From: Adiantum capillus-veneris
Taxonomy: Eukaryota; Streptophyta; Polypodiopsida; Polypodiales; Pteridaceae
NCBI GenBank assembly: GCA_014529385.2
Contig: CM043965.1
Span: 61,278,933 to 61,342,932 of the forward strand
Reading direction: 5' to 3'
Length of the DNA stretch: 64,000 nt
A model generated the notes under the pieces. The model did not search any database and had not been told where the DNA came from. It worked only from the letters and a program-made list of their open reading frames with translations. The number at the start of each line of letters is the position of its first letter. The first letter of the stretch is position 1. The translations under genes and the position numbers were made by a program. Of the stretch, positions 49,692 through 61,277 are shown piece by piece.

Positions 49692-50993
49692 AACTCTCTC
49701 TTTATGCTTTAAAGTTTGCACCCATGGCCCATGAGACTATGAGTTGTGTGACGTGTCACTACTTTTTTGTACTACTTTTTGTCACTTGTATCTCTCGAGC
49801 CTCGACTCTCTACTTATGTAATGAATTATGAAATCAAATGCAATCATGATCATCTTTTTTCGAACATTGCCGTTTCCAATGTCCATGGCCAAATCTTTAA
49901 TGTTCTTACTTGTAAGACATGTCCTTTAAGTTGTATGTACTTAATACTAAGTAGTTACTCATAATAGAGTAAAAGCTCTGAAAAATATATGATTTATTTT
50001 TTTGCATCGTACGTTACTTCAACGTACGTCTAATTTTTTTTAGTTCGATTAGTACCGCACGTCTTCGTACGTGTAACCATCGTACGTGACCGTACGTGTC
50101 AACTATGATGCCAGTGACGACGACGTGGATGACGACGACGACTTTAGGGCTGAAATCTGTGGTCTTCTAACTGCTGAATTTCGGGGCTGTTTCGGTGGCT
50201 GAAAATGAGTGTTTTGGCTGCGTTTTCGAGGGCTGAAAATGGGGGTCTTCTGCATGTGCTTAGGGCTGAATCTGCTCTTGTCTTCAAAGCTGAAAACGCT
50301 GAGCTTCCTGCTGTAGAATGGGCTGAAAGTAGGAAACGCTGGCAGATTTGGGATCGTTAGCAAAACGCTAGGCAATCTGGGATTGATGGCGATGCTACAA
50401 ACTGGAAAACGCTGGCTGCTTGTAGTGTTAGTAAAACGCTAGGGACTTGGACTGCTTGAGGGCGATCTGCAAACGCTAGGCTGAAGGGTACTGTGGCGAC
50501 CAAGCAATGCTGAAAACGCCAAGTGAGGGGAGGTGCTGAAGATGTCCAAAAACGCTAGGGTTGATGGTGCTTGGGGGTTCTTGCTGAGAAGAATGCCTGT
50601 TGAGCGGAAAGCTCCTGCTGCCTCTTCTGCCAGAAAGTGCTAACTTCGGTTTGCTTATATATTAACTTAGCAAAATTGCCCTACCTACTTTTTTTGGAAA
50701 GTCACCTAAAAATAATAAGTGAAAAATGTCAAAAATAGGGAAAATAGGCTAAAATCACTGGAAAAATCCCCTAACTGATTCTAATGGATTCTGATGGGAA
50801 TATTGATGATCATGCTATGTGCAACCAGAGGATATGTATCTATACTAAGTGATTGGGCATGCACGGTCTACGAATAGACTCACAAAAAGTGCCAGATCAC
50901 TTCTAATCTAGACTTGACTGGACTGACTGAACCCTGATCATGCTGTAGCTTGTCCACGGACACATAGGGTTGGATGTGTCACGTGACATCAAA

Positions 50994-51462
50994 TGCGTCA
51001 ATTTTGAAAAACGATTAACCCCTTCCCAGCCAGCGTAAACCAGTTTACGTCAAATAATTTCCCGTTGTAGTGTAACATAAAATTAAAAAAAAGGCCCCAG
51101 CCAACGTCATCAAAATTGAAAACCTCTCCCGATGGCCAAATTCAGCCCAACAACCTGCTTTTTTCTTAATTCACACGCACGTGGGATTCCCTCAGAGCGG
51201 GTGTAATGTATGTGCAATGGCTGATTCTGCGAGGTTCATAGTTATCCCCTACCTGAGTTATGTGGAATAATCGCACCTGAGCCACAATTTCTTGTCGAGC
51301 AACCGATTCCCGCCTTGGTATTCATAATCTTTTCATTCTGCCCGAGCCGGCTCCTCAGGACCCATTACCACTACCAGATGCAATCCCCACCCAGGAGGAA
51401 TATCGTGTGTATGTGATACATCGTCATGCCACAATTCCAATTACTCCCTTTAAGCAATCAGT
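50994..51462. other. No gene seen; possible leader of a decayed element
   Basis: AT-rich sequence with no long frame. It precedes a gag-like start at 51463 and may be a remnant of an LTR or leader, but no repeat partner is present in the window. Confidence 0.4.
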
Positions 51463-52780
51463 ATGACTCGATCACAAGATGGCGACGACAATATTATGCC
51501 CGAGGACTCGATAGCAGCTCTTAAAGAGCAGATAGCAGCACTTTCCACGAGCCTCGCATCACTTCACACTCGCTTGGAGTAGACGCAGACGCAAACCTCT
51601 TCCTGGAGTCATACTACTACTTCTCGGACTACAAATGTTGCTTCTCCACCATCTTTTTCGAAGCTTCAGTGCTCGACCAGGAAGAACCACTCAAACCAAA
51701 GGCTTCGGAACTCAAATTTTCTCACCTAAAGCATGGTTTCTCAGAGACAACTAGACACAAAGTTTCTTCGTGGGAGCAACAAAAGTCTCAGCATGAATAT
51801 TCTTGGAAATGTTACAGTTCTAAGTAACCTACTTCTTATTGGAATCGTCAGCACTAGAAGTAGCAACATGAAGCTTCCAAAGGATCATCAGCGATATCAA
51901 GATGGGCTTACTTAGTGGCACATATATCTGGCCCTAGTCAAGTACTCGGTCATGAATGCCGCGACGCTAGACAAGTTCCCCCTCGTGAGCCATGCCCTAC
52001 ATTTAAGTCTTTCTTATCTAATGGTGGTAAAGTTGAAGATTTTATTGATCCTTTCCTTGTGCAAGAGGATTCTTCAGAGGTCTAAGAGGCCACAACTCCC
52101 TCAACTTCTCCCTTCTCAATTGGAAGCCTTAATACCCGCTGAGAAAACTGAAGATTCTGGTTCTTGTGTGCCAACCAACAAGGACATGACCCCTTCTTTG
52201 GCCGTGCTCCAGGCAGAAAAATTCGCCTCGTCACCGCCCTTGCAGAATAAAGTCTTTGTCTTTGAATGCAGTGGTGAATGATAACTTTTCAAACTTGAAG
52301 ACTCCAGTCCTTACCTTTAGCAGTGTAAAGGATAAAACAGATGCAGACTGTTGCAGCACAACTTTAGTCGCTATAATTGAATCGTTGGACACAAGTTGTT
52401 CCACAGATAAACCTTTACAGATGGATATACCTCCAAACACTACTCTGTCTTTGTCTACAACATTCCTTCAGGAGGATTTTACTGTTCCAGACAAACCAAT
52501 GGAATACCTTGTAGATTTCCAACTAGTGGTCATAACTCAACAGAAAACTGCAAATACAGATTCAATCTTTTCTTGAACAAAGCTCGAAGTTACAAATGAC
52601 TTTGACAAAGGCACTAATCAAGTTGCAGATATGATCAGTTTTCAGTTTGGCAAAATAGTTATAGTGCCATGACGTGGGACTTAACATAAAGAGCTTTGAA
52701 TGCAGAAGCACTACAACAATACATTTCCTTCTCCCGGAGTTTCTACAACTACCCTGGGTTTTATTTTGAATGGGAGGAAA
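51463..52780 (+). pseudogene. Decayed gag-like region
   Basis: The ATG at 51463 opens MTRSQDGDDNIMPEDSIAAL and a short coiled coil (LKEQIAALSTSLASL), a common start of plant gypsy Gag proteins. A stop follows after 39 codons. Later frames (51733-51915, 51952-52281, 52256-52576) have no recognisable domain. The stretch ends in tgggaggaaa followed by tgtcatgattgtgac (52781), which looks like a polypurine tract and LTR start. Confidence 0.4.
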
Positions 52781-53094
52781 TGTCATGATTGTGACTTGTT
52801 AATACATTATACACTCTTCTTGATTCGTTACAGATGTAGATGTGAAGCGTGACCAACCCAGGAGGATCCCTGTTCTTGAATGGTCACAACCCTTCGCTCT
52901 AAAGTCATGCCTGTTCACCAACAACCACACTCCTTCGATGACTAGTCATGCCCCTTCAACCAATGGTTGCGGCTCTTCATCGAATGGATGTGTCTATTCG
53001 CTTAAAGTCATGTCTATTCGCCTAAAGGATGTGTCTCTTCATGAAGGGTCGTACCTTTTCATATGAACCTGTTTATCTCGTATATAAGGAGCCT

Positions 53095-53945
53095 TTATAT
53101 AAGGAACTTCTTTTCTGAAAGATAGTGCTTTGACATGGTGGGCCGCCCTAACCAAGAAGCTTGACAGTCCGAAGATTTGGTATGATTTTAAACTCGCTTT
53201 CTACCCAAGGTTCTTGGACGAGACATTTGTAGTAGATATAATTGCAGCATGGTCTGGCCTTAGTATGTATCCTTCGGACACCCTTCCAACTTATAACCAA
53301 AGATTTTGGGATGCCTGTCTTCCAATTTCCACCTTTTGAGCCTTTACTTTTGTTGAATAGATTGAGAAGTACACTGTGGGCCCACCCTTTCCACTGCAAG
53401 ATTACTGTATAGGAAAAGTGGTATCAAAATTCAAATATATGACAACTTATGTCACATGCAAGAGTGGGCTATCACATTATGAAGAAAGAACTGGTATTTA
53501 CCGACATAACCGCCCCTTCTCAAAAGAGAAACCCAAATCCTCAATCCTTTGCCCAAGATACCCCACAACCACGAACTAGTACAATTGCCAACACATCTAC
53601 TCGACGGCTCACTTTTGAAGAGATGGCATAGTACCGATCTGAAAGAAGGTGTTACAAATGTAGCCTTCACGGCCATATTACCTGGGATTTCAAGATTAGG
53701 TATTGAGGAATATGCCAAGGGGACACAAATTGAAGCACAAATTTTAAATGGAACCTACACGTCATCGACACCATCGATCGGATCACTTCGGCTACAAGTT
53801 CATGCTGACTTCTACATTATGGATTGGGAGGATGTGATGTTCTACTAGGCATCCCTCGGTTTTACAAGTATCCTGCCCGTTTTGACGCAAGAGAACGAAC
53901 CATCCAATTGAAGCACAAGAACAAAGAGTGGTGTTGAATTTCTAT
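53095..53945 (+). pseudogene. Ty3/gypsy gag-protease remnant (element F)
   Basis: Reads LTWWAALTKKLDSPKIWYDF and TYNQRFWDACLPISTF (capsid core) near 53130-53335. Next comes EKYTVGPPFPLQDYC, the counterpart of EKYCCGLPKKIRDYC in element 3. A zinc knuckle RCYKCSLHGHITWDF near 53648-53690 has its last Cys replaced. Protease-like tail AQILNGTYTSST and FYIMDWEDVMFY follow. Several stops and frameshifts; pol missing. Confidence 0.75.
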
Positions 53946-54074
53946 AGTCAAGCTACTCAAGGAGTGACAGCAAAGTAAGAATCACGAATCAAAGGAAAGA
54001 AATTATGAATAAAGATTAGTGATGAACTGAGAATTCTTTTGTACAAATTTATGATTAATAAAAATTATGACTAA

Positions 54075-54197
54075 GAACTATGATCTTGGATGTGTGCTCG
54101 CACCACAAGCGGGGTCCAATGACCTTTTATAAGCATTGGCTAAAAATATGATCTTGGATGTGTGATCGATACCACAAGCATGATCCAATGACCTTTT
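54075..54197. repeat. Tandem 70-bp repeat, second unit split by the LINE
   Basis: atgatcttggatgtgtg through accttttataagcattggctaa occurs at about 54080-54147 and again from 54148. The second copy is interrupted after gacctttt by the LINE and resumes as ataggcattagctaa at 61064. Confidence 0.82.
54182..54197. repeat. 16-bp target duplication of the LINE
   Basis: gatccaatgacctttt here and at 61048-61063. Its length is typical of target-primed reverse transcription. The exact right edge is blurred by the T run of the LINE tail. Confidence 0.9.
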
Positions 54198-54337
54198 TTT
54201 TTTCGAGAAAAAGATCCTTCTATTAGTTAATGAAAACTGCCCATAGGGCTACATCCACCTCTGCAAGAGAGGGCTACAGCAAGCATGATGGGGAGACTCT
54301 CCCAATGAAAAAACAGCATATATACAATGAGGCTAAA

Positions 54338-57300
54338 TCAAGAGATGGGAGGAGAGAAGAGCCACACAGGTGGACAGTAGTGCCATCTGAGCACCCCCTG
54401 GACTATGGTGTGGAAAGGCCCATGGCGCCAGAGTCGAAGGAAAGCCTCGCGACGCTCCCGCATGCGGTCGGAGCTGCCCTGTAGTCCCTCAAGCTGTCCT
54501 CTGAGAGTATGGATCAGCTCTAGCCAAAAGTCACGAACAGTCTCTGCTGGTGGCACAAGGCGAGCCTCAAAGATGCGGAAACAACGGGCCCGCCAGATGA
54601 ACCAGAGAGCTAGGCCGCTGATGAGCTCCCAACACTCCTCTCTCTCACTGCACCACTCCTGTGGAGTAAGCTCTGTAGCAAGCTGGAGTGTAGGTCGCCC
54701 CCCCTGCATCACTGTCATCCTGCTGGTGGAAGATAGCTCAAACTGAAGTGCCGGGCCTGTGAGGGTGGACCAAGCTGCTGCCCCCCAAGTGTACTGTCGA
54801 GCCGTGGAGAGGGCAGGCATCAGCCGAAGAACTCGTAGCCACACCTGCTGGGCCGAGGGACAGTCCCAAATACAGTGACGCTGACTCTCCACCAACTGGT
54901 CACAGGCTGCACATGCGGCCGAGAGACCACTAGGCACAAGCCAGCTCCCTACTGCTGTGGCTCTGTGTGCAACTAGCCACTGGAACAAAGTGACGCGCCT
55001 CGGCTGTCTGGAGTCCCACAGCCTCTGCCAAAAGGCTGCCAAGAACTCGACTGTGAGGCCCTCCTCCTGCCAATGACGTGCTGCAGCGGGGCGGGCCTCT
55101 CTCTGTGCTGCAAGTATATGACGTCCAAGCTGAACAGTGTACTGAAAAAAGGGGGCTCCTGGGCGGTCTGCAGACGAGAAGGGGTCCCTCCATAGCCACT
55201 CACCAGGATCCCACTGTACTCATGCTAGTGGACAACACTCCCAAGCCCATAGCCTCCAGTGTCCAGTCTCAAGAGCTACTGGGTTAGGGTCTATGACGCA
55301 AGTCCTCCCACAGATGCCCACAACTCGGATCCTCTGGAAACAGCACTCTGCTACCTACGGGGCCTCTACTGCAACTCGCTGTGATCGTCCCCCACCCTGA
55401 AGCTCGAAGAACAGGGCTGGGACAGTCTCTGAGCAGGCCCTGACTGAAATGAGAACCTCCAGTCGTGTGAAGGCTCCCATCCACCGGGGTGCTACTGGCT
55501 CGAGAGGCGTGAGCCACTCAGCTGGAACTGACTCTGAGATGTCCTGACACATGCTCGCACCCCTCTCATGCCGTGTAGCTGGACAACCTGTACATCCTCT
55601 GACAAACCTGTGAACTCTAGCCAGTCACCTAGAGAGCGCGCTGGACCTGCTGCCACGGGACCCCAAGAAACATGAGGCCGACTCCTAACCAAGTGGCCTC
55701 TTTGAGTGCTAACCATGGGGTTCCAGACGAGGGGCTGCCGTAGGCGCTCCTCCGTGCACGTCGGCTGTCTCTGCTCTAGGCCACGCCACAAGAGCTCCCA
55801 AGATCGAAGCAAACTCATAGCGAATCGGTCCTCCAGTCTCCTGCTCAAACCAACTCGGCGCAACTTTGTAAAGATCCATCTGGTCGAAGGTTGCCAAGGG
55901 CCTCCTGACTGAGGCACCCTGGCACGAAGCCTCTACAGCAGGAACTCCTTCCAGGGCTCCTCGCCTGGAAGAAGTCCTCTGACGACAAACTTCCCAAGAA
56001 GGGCTCTGCTCTGCTGTGCTGGATCAATGATCCCAAGCCCTCCCTGAGAACAAGGAAGTGTGATGACCGACCAAGCCACCTTGGCTCGGGCAATCTGAGT
56101 GTCACGACCTGACCAAAGGAAGTTCCTGATCAGCCTCTCTACCTGGCTGATACAAGAACTCGAGAAGATCCAGCAAGAAGTGATGTACCACATAGTCGCC
56201 AACAACACCTGGTTGGCAACTACTACTCTACCAGCCAGCGAAAGTCGTGCTGAGCTCCAATGTAACAGCTTTCTCCTGATGGACAGGAGAAGAGGAGCAA
56301 TCTGCTGCTCGAGAGACAAGTCCAAACCAACCTGACATCCCAAGTACCGAACTGCAGTCCCTGGAGGAATCCACCTGAAACCCTCTCCTGGTATCCAATC
56401 TGGCACAGGAGCATTGCCAACTCAGAAAGCCACTGTCTTTCTCCAGTTGGTCAGTGCGCCCGATGCACAGCAGAAGGTCTCCAAAGCCTGCTCACATCTG
56501 TGTAGATTGGCCTCCTGGCCCTCTAAGTACAAGGCTGAGTCGTCGGCAAACTCAACGTCCAGAAGCTCATCTCCCCGTATAGGGAGTGCTAGGCCCCTCA
56601 GACCAACCTGCTGTGACACCACAAATCTGCTCATCGCCTCCGCATAGAACAGAAAGAGAAAGGGGGCAAGAGGACAACCCTGTTTGACCGATTGTGTGAG
56701 CATGAAGCGCTCACCTCTACCTCCTGCCAAAAGCACCTGACTGTGAGCCTGTCTGTACAAAGCTGACACCCCTCTGATCCAAGCATCTGAGAAGCCCATC
56801 CTGCGTAGAGTGCCCTATAGAAAGCCCCAGTCAACTCTGTCGTATGCCTTCTCAAAATTGAGAAGAAGAATCACAAGGTCCTCCCCACGGAGCCGTGCCA
56901 GGGCAGAAGCCTCCCTGAAAGTGAAGATGTTGTCAAGGATACTGCGTTCCTTGACAAAACCTGTCTGAGTCCCATGTATAAGGCTCTCCAAAAGTGGCTG
57001 AATCCTCAAACTCAGAGCCTTGGCAAGAATTTTGTAGGCTGAGTTGAGGATGTTGATGGGGCGCCACTGTCGAAACTCATCCAAGGAGCCACCCTCCTTT
57101 GGAATGAGGTAAATCAGGCCCTCACTCATGCTATCCGGCATCACTCCTGTGTGCAGAATGTACTGAAAGGCACTACAAAGATCTGGGCCAAGCAGGTCCC
57201 AGTACTCCAAGAAGAAGCTAGGAGTCAGCCCATCCTCACCTGGACAGCTACCACGAGGGAGGGCCCTAAGAGCCGTTTGCAGCTCCTCAAGCTGAAGAGG

Positions 57301-58686
57301 CATCTCTAGCCTCTGGCGCATCTCCTCAGTCACAAGACAAGGCATCTGAGCCCAAACCTGCTCCCTGCATGCATCCTGTCGCTCTGACTGGGGCTCAGCC
57401 GACAGTAACTCACGGTAAAAGTTAGTAGCAACTGCACGCATATCCTCGAGCTCACAAACAACTGACCCATCGAGACTCCTCAACTGATTGACCTTGGCAT
57501 GTGAGTGCCGAGGTCCCACTGTCTCAAAAAAAGCACCTGTCACTCTGTCACCCACCTGAGTCCACTGAGATGCCTGTCGGTGAAAGGCAAACTCATGACG
57601 CCTCTCCTCTGTGCAAGCAAGCTCCTGTCGAGCCTGCTGTAACTGCTCCTCCAACCATGGACTGTCTGGATGCTGCTCCTGCATCCTCTGTAGTGAAGCA
57701 ATGCCTCGTCTGAGACGCTCCTCCTCCTCTCTTGCTGCAGCCCGTCGAGCCAGAGACTCCTGGAGAAAAAAGTGGCTAAGCTGAGCTAGGCCTAAGGCCA
57801 CTCTGTCTGCAGGTAGAGCCTGGCTGTCCATGCCCTCTGTCCAGAGAGCCTCTACCCTCTCTCTGAGTGCTGAGTCCAACAAGACCCGCTCTGGGATGCG
57901 AAGCATCGTGCTCCCACTCCTCTGCCTGTCTGCCACTAAGGATCACTGGTGCATGGTCCAAGAAGGATGTCCCTGCCAGGATGCCCACTGATCCCCCCAA
58001 GTCACTGAAGTGGTCACTAGTGTAGAAGCGATCTATCCGCGATAGATTCACTCCTCCCACTCTGCGTCTGACCTAGAGAAGGCAAGACTCTCTGGAGGCC
58101 TCACAAAGCCAGGATGCTGCCATGTATCCAAGACCCTCAAAGTCATACACAACCTCTCCCAAGCTGCTAACTCGACTCCATGCACAGTAGCATGGCTGCC
58201 TTCGATCCTGTCAGAAGGGTCCTCCAACATGTTGAAGTCCCCTCCTACACACCAATGGTCCACCTGTGGCAAAGACTCAACAATCTGTGACCAAAACTCT
58301 GCACGAGCACTCGCCACATTGGGCGCATAGATGTTCAGGAAGCCCACAAGGCCACCCTGAACCTGCATAGTAATCCACTGAGCCCTGCCTGGCACAATAA
58401 TCCCTCTGCCCACAATGGCCTGCTGCAATGAGTCCGCAATAGTCATACATACCCCACCCTGAATGCCTCCAGGTCCAAAAGCAGCTGACCAAAAGGTATC
58501 ATATCGTCCACGCAAAATCTGACCACATCGCCGAATGCGGCTCTCAGACAAAGGGTGCTCCTGAAGCATAAGGAGATCAATCTCTCCTCCCACAAGGCAA
58601 CGTTGAAGCTCCTGATGCAATCGGCCCCGCTGTCGCTGAAACTGGGGCCCACCTAGTCCCTGCACGTTCCACGAGACGATCCTCAT
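54338..58686 (-). pseudogene. LINE ORF2: endonuclease, reverse transcriptase, zf-RVT
   Basis: ATG at 58686. The APE-type endonuclease has MRIVSWNVQGLGG, LLMLQEHPL, GGDFNML and, after a frameshift near 58060, SRIDRFY and DHAPVIL. RT follows, with PRGSCPGEDGLTPSFF, LIPKEGG, QWRPINILNSAYK, NFEKAYDRVDW, KQGCPLAPFLF and catalytic EFADDSALY near 56555. The C-terminal zinc finger is CAACDQLVESQRHCIWDCP near 54900. Frameshifts lie near 58060 and 57940, and in-frame stops at 56815, 56422, 55933, 55355 and near 55225. It nicks target DNA and copies the LINE RNA. Confidence 0.92.
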
Positions 58687-58847
58687 GGGGAGCGAGAGAG
58701 AACAGATGCTGCCGTAGCAGCAAGACGGGCTATCTTCGAGGCTGGCTTGGATGGGGAGTCATCCGCAGCCGAGCGTCCTCTAGATAGGCGAGACTGCAGT
58801 GAGTGCCTAGCCCAAGCCCAAGCAGAGCGAGCCGTGCGTAATGCAAC

Positions 58848-59456
58848 CTACTCTGTCCAGGAGTCCTTATGAATGTATACATAGCAAGGCAAACATTGCA
58901 TATTAGCAAAAAAGTACACCACAATGTGCCTACATCCTGCTGAGTCTGGGGGTGTCACCGCAAACTTGGCCAGTGGCCACAAAGTCTGCAGCAAATCTGT
59001 AACTCCAAGTTCTCCCATGTGGTGAGAGAACTCGAGAACCTGTGTATGCAACCATCCCACCACTGAGTCGAGGGACCACTCTGTCTCGGTCCTACCATAG
59101 AGAGGGAAGGAGAAACCCACTGCCGAGTCCAAGGCCTCTGTCCCCCTAGCGGCGAGGAACAAAGCATGGACCCTGAAGCAGGCTGCCTCGTGGTCTGCTG
59201 CGGAATCGCTGAGAAAGTGAGTGAACCCGTAATCGAAGAAATCCCAGCGGCGTCGGAGGTCAATGCTCGTCAGACCACGAGGGATAGCTGCAAGGGAAGA
59301 TGTCTGAATCTGTAGAGGGGGCCGCAAGAAGGGCTGACCCTCTCTCGCTAGGCGACTCGTGGCAAAGGCGCTGCCAAGAGATCTCCTAGCTGCCGGCGAG
59401 GGACTAGTCTCCTGAGTCGACTGTGGTACTGAAGCAGGAGGAGGGGGAGAAGGAGC

Positions 59457-59487
<31 letters not shown>

Positions 59488-60563
59488 GGAGGGGAGGAGA
59501 AGCGGGGTGGGGCGACAGAGGCAGGTGGGCAAGGTGGGGAGGATGAGGAGGAGGGGCACTCTGAAGGTGGGGCGGCTGGCGAGGGTGCAGCAGAGGTGGA
59601 GGCTGGCGTAGGGGGCTCCTGCTCAAGAGGACCAAAGCGGTTCCCCGTGGGAACCCAATGCTGCTGAGTAGGCACCTGAGGGCCACACTGAGTGTCAGGC
59701 TGTCGCTGTGGCCCCTGGCGTCGTCGGCCACGGGCCTGTTGCCACCCCTCCTCCGCTGGAGCCCCAGGCTCGGAGGGTGGCTCTGAATCTGTGCGCTGTG
59801 CCACTGGTTGTGGCTGCGGCCCAGCCTTGGCAGGCTGGGGCTAAGGCTGAGGTGCAGGTCGTGGCCTCCTCCGTGGACAGGCCTTCGCTAGGTGGCCCAT
59901 CTGTCTGCAAATGAAGCACTGGTTCGGGAGACCCGCGTACTCCACACTCTGTCTAAACCAACCCCCACTCACCCGAGGCAGAAGGATGACCTTCGGGAGC
60001 GTGTGGGTATCTCTGACCAAGACTCGAACTGAAGGGATGCCAGCCACCTTGGCAGCTACTGGGGGTGTCTCCAGGACAGTCCCGATGGCGGAGCCAATCC
60101 TGGAGAGAAGTGGAAGGTACTCCCTCCGTAAACCCGGAAAGCAGACTGAAATGGGGATGTTTGCCTCCTCTACTAGCACATCCGAAGTCGGGTCAAAGCC
60201 ATGTCGCCACTGTCGAAAGTGGGCGCGTGATGCTCGGATGGCTAGTGGACTCATAGCTATGACCTTGGAAGCCATCTTGGAGGTCTCGAACTCGATCTGG
60301 TAGTACCCCCGTCCGAGAATCTGGACATCCAAGATCTTGCCCACCTCTGCGAGAAGGCGGGCCTGGAGAAGGTCTCGGAGCTCTCCTCTGCTAGGACGGG
60401 TGCCGAGAATTTTGCAGATGACCGAAGTCGCCTGCAAACGCTCAACCTCAGCGGCTAGGCTCGCTTGCTCTGTCGGCGATAGAGCAAGTCGAATGGTGGG
60501 CTTAGCGGGGTCGGGCGAGGGGGCTTCGGATGAGTCCCTCTGTGGTGGAGCTGGAGCCTCCAT
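58848..60563 (-). pseudogene. LINE ORF1: nucleic-acid-binding protein
   Basis: ATG at 60563. The N-terminal 200 residues fit the DUF4283-type RNA-binding domain of plant LINE ORF1 (SLAAEVERLQATSVICKILG, YYQIEFETSKMASKVI, WRHGFDPTSDVLVEEANIPI). A zinc knuckle CFICRQMGHLAKACP follows near 59920-59880. A TAG at 59841-59843 interrupts it; the same frame continues through a proline-rich region, partly encoded by a 29-base G run, to about 58848. Confidence 0.85.
59458..59486. repeat. G29 homopolymer in LINE ORF1
   Basis: Twenty-nine consecutive G residues (C on the coding strand) encoding a polyproline tract. Its length sets the reading frame of the rest of ORF1, so it is prone to slippage and also to assembly error. 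Confidence 0.95.
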
Positions 60564-61047
60564 CTGTGTCTACTGCTGTGGCGAAGAAGCGGACGGTGAA
60601 GAGACACTGCAATCGAGCACGCCGAGCACTGTCCGAAGAAACAGTGTTGCAGAGCCAAGTGCAGGAACCTTCGGGAATGACGAAGACAGGGGCGTTGGTG
60701 TCGAGGCGTATACCAGCAAGCTGAAAAAACAGCCTACAGGTAGGCGGAAGGCGTAAAGAGAACAGGAGCCGGGGGGGTGAGTCGGAGGGCTGAGGCCAAG
60801 GGGCAGGCAGGTGCAGCGATGGCGGAAGGAGCGCGAGGGCAGGCAAATGAGGGGGGTGGCGGGCATGGGCAGCGAGCGCGAGCAAGGGGAATGTGGGCGG
60901 GCTGGGGCAGCACGGGTGTGCGGGAGCAGGAAACGGGGGCAGTGGGCAGCGTGCGGGGGGTGGAGCAGGGCCTCGCGAGCTACGAGGGGGGAGGATGCGA
61001 TGGCGGGGGGGGTGAGCGCTAGCAGCAGCGAGCAGGCCGAAAAAATC
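60564..61047 (-). other. 5' UTR of the LINE
   Basis: Very G+C-rich leader with CCCC-, TCCC- and GCCC-rich runs on the element strand. Internal promoters of plant LINEs usually lie here; I cannot point to a specific site. Confidence 0.7.
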
Positions 61048-61063
61048 GATCCAATGACCTTTT

Positions 61064-61277
61064 ATAGGCATTAGCTAAGAAACTCGCCATAAGATAGACT
61101 TTTAGACGCACGCGAGGTGTTTGCAACTAGCTTTTATGTGTGCACGGCCATCATGACACAAGAATGCATGACTCAATGATCAATTGTGAGATATTAAGTT
61201 GCATGAATGTTAGAAGTATGAGCATTTTTACTGTAACTTGCAATCGAGGACGATTGCTTTGATTTTAGAGGGCGGTA
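61064..61277 (+). other. 3' end of element F with hairpin and purine tract
   Basis: Continues the tandem unit cut by the LINE. GCAATCG-AGGA-CGATTGC at 61240-61257 is a perfect 7-bp hairpin, followed by gattttagagggcggta up to the LTR. No coding sequence. Confidence 0.75.

Larger units (their letters stand above)
45973..50107 (+). mobile_element. hAT DNA transposon
   Basis: 4135 bp, flanked by atgccagt. The left end begins cagggttgtccacgt; the right end read inward begins catagttgacacgt. These are imperfect short terminal inverted repeats sharing CA, GTTG and ACGT positions. It carries one transposase gene with introns, plus internal subterminal gtccgttcc-type and cgtacgt-type short repeats near the two ends (45988-46035 and 50005-50100) that could serve as transposase sites. 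Confidence 0.93.
42443..50988 (-). mobile_element. Non-autonomous LTR retrotransposon E
   Basis: Two LTRs (42443-43635 and 45651-50988, the latter interrupted by a hAT transposon) surround only about 2 kb. On the minus strand the order is LTR, primer site TGGTATCAAAGC (45649 to 45638), coding region without any pol, purine tract aaaaggagggga, LTR. LTR ends are TG...CA. Flanks ccaaa (42438-42442) and tcaaa (50989-50993) fit a 5-bp duplication with one change. Lack of pol means it depended on another element. Confidence 0.88.
45651..50988 (-). repeat. 5' LTR of element E, interrupted by hAT
   Basis: 45651-45972 and 50108-50988 together match the other E LTR in order. The break is exactly the hAT insertion with its 8-bp duplication. 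Confidence 0.9.
54198..61047 (-). mobile_element. Nearly full-length plant LINE (L1-like)
   Basis: 6.85 kb on the minus strand, ending in a short poly(A) (a T run at 54194-54203 on the plus strand). It has a 5' UTR, ORF1, ORF2 and 16-bp target duplications. It is much richer in G+C than the gypsy elements around it. It inserted in the 3' region of gypsy element F. Coding damage is mostly single in-frame stops plus two frameshifts in ORF2. Confidence 0.95.

Noticed and set aside
52781-53094. Short LTR starting tgtcatgattgtgac after tgggaggaaa
   Set aside because: No second copy in the window and no primer site after it; mentioned only as a possibility.
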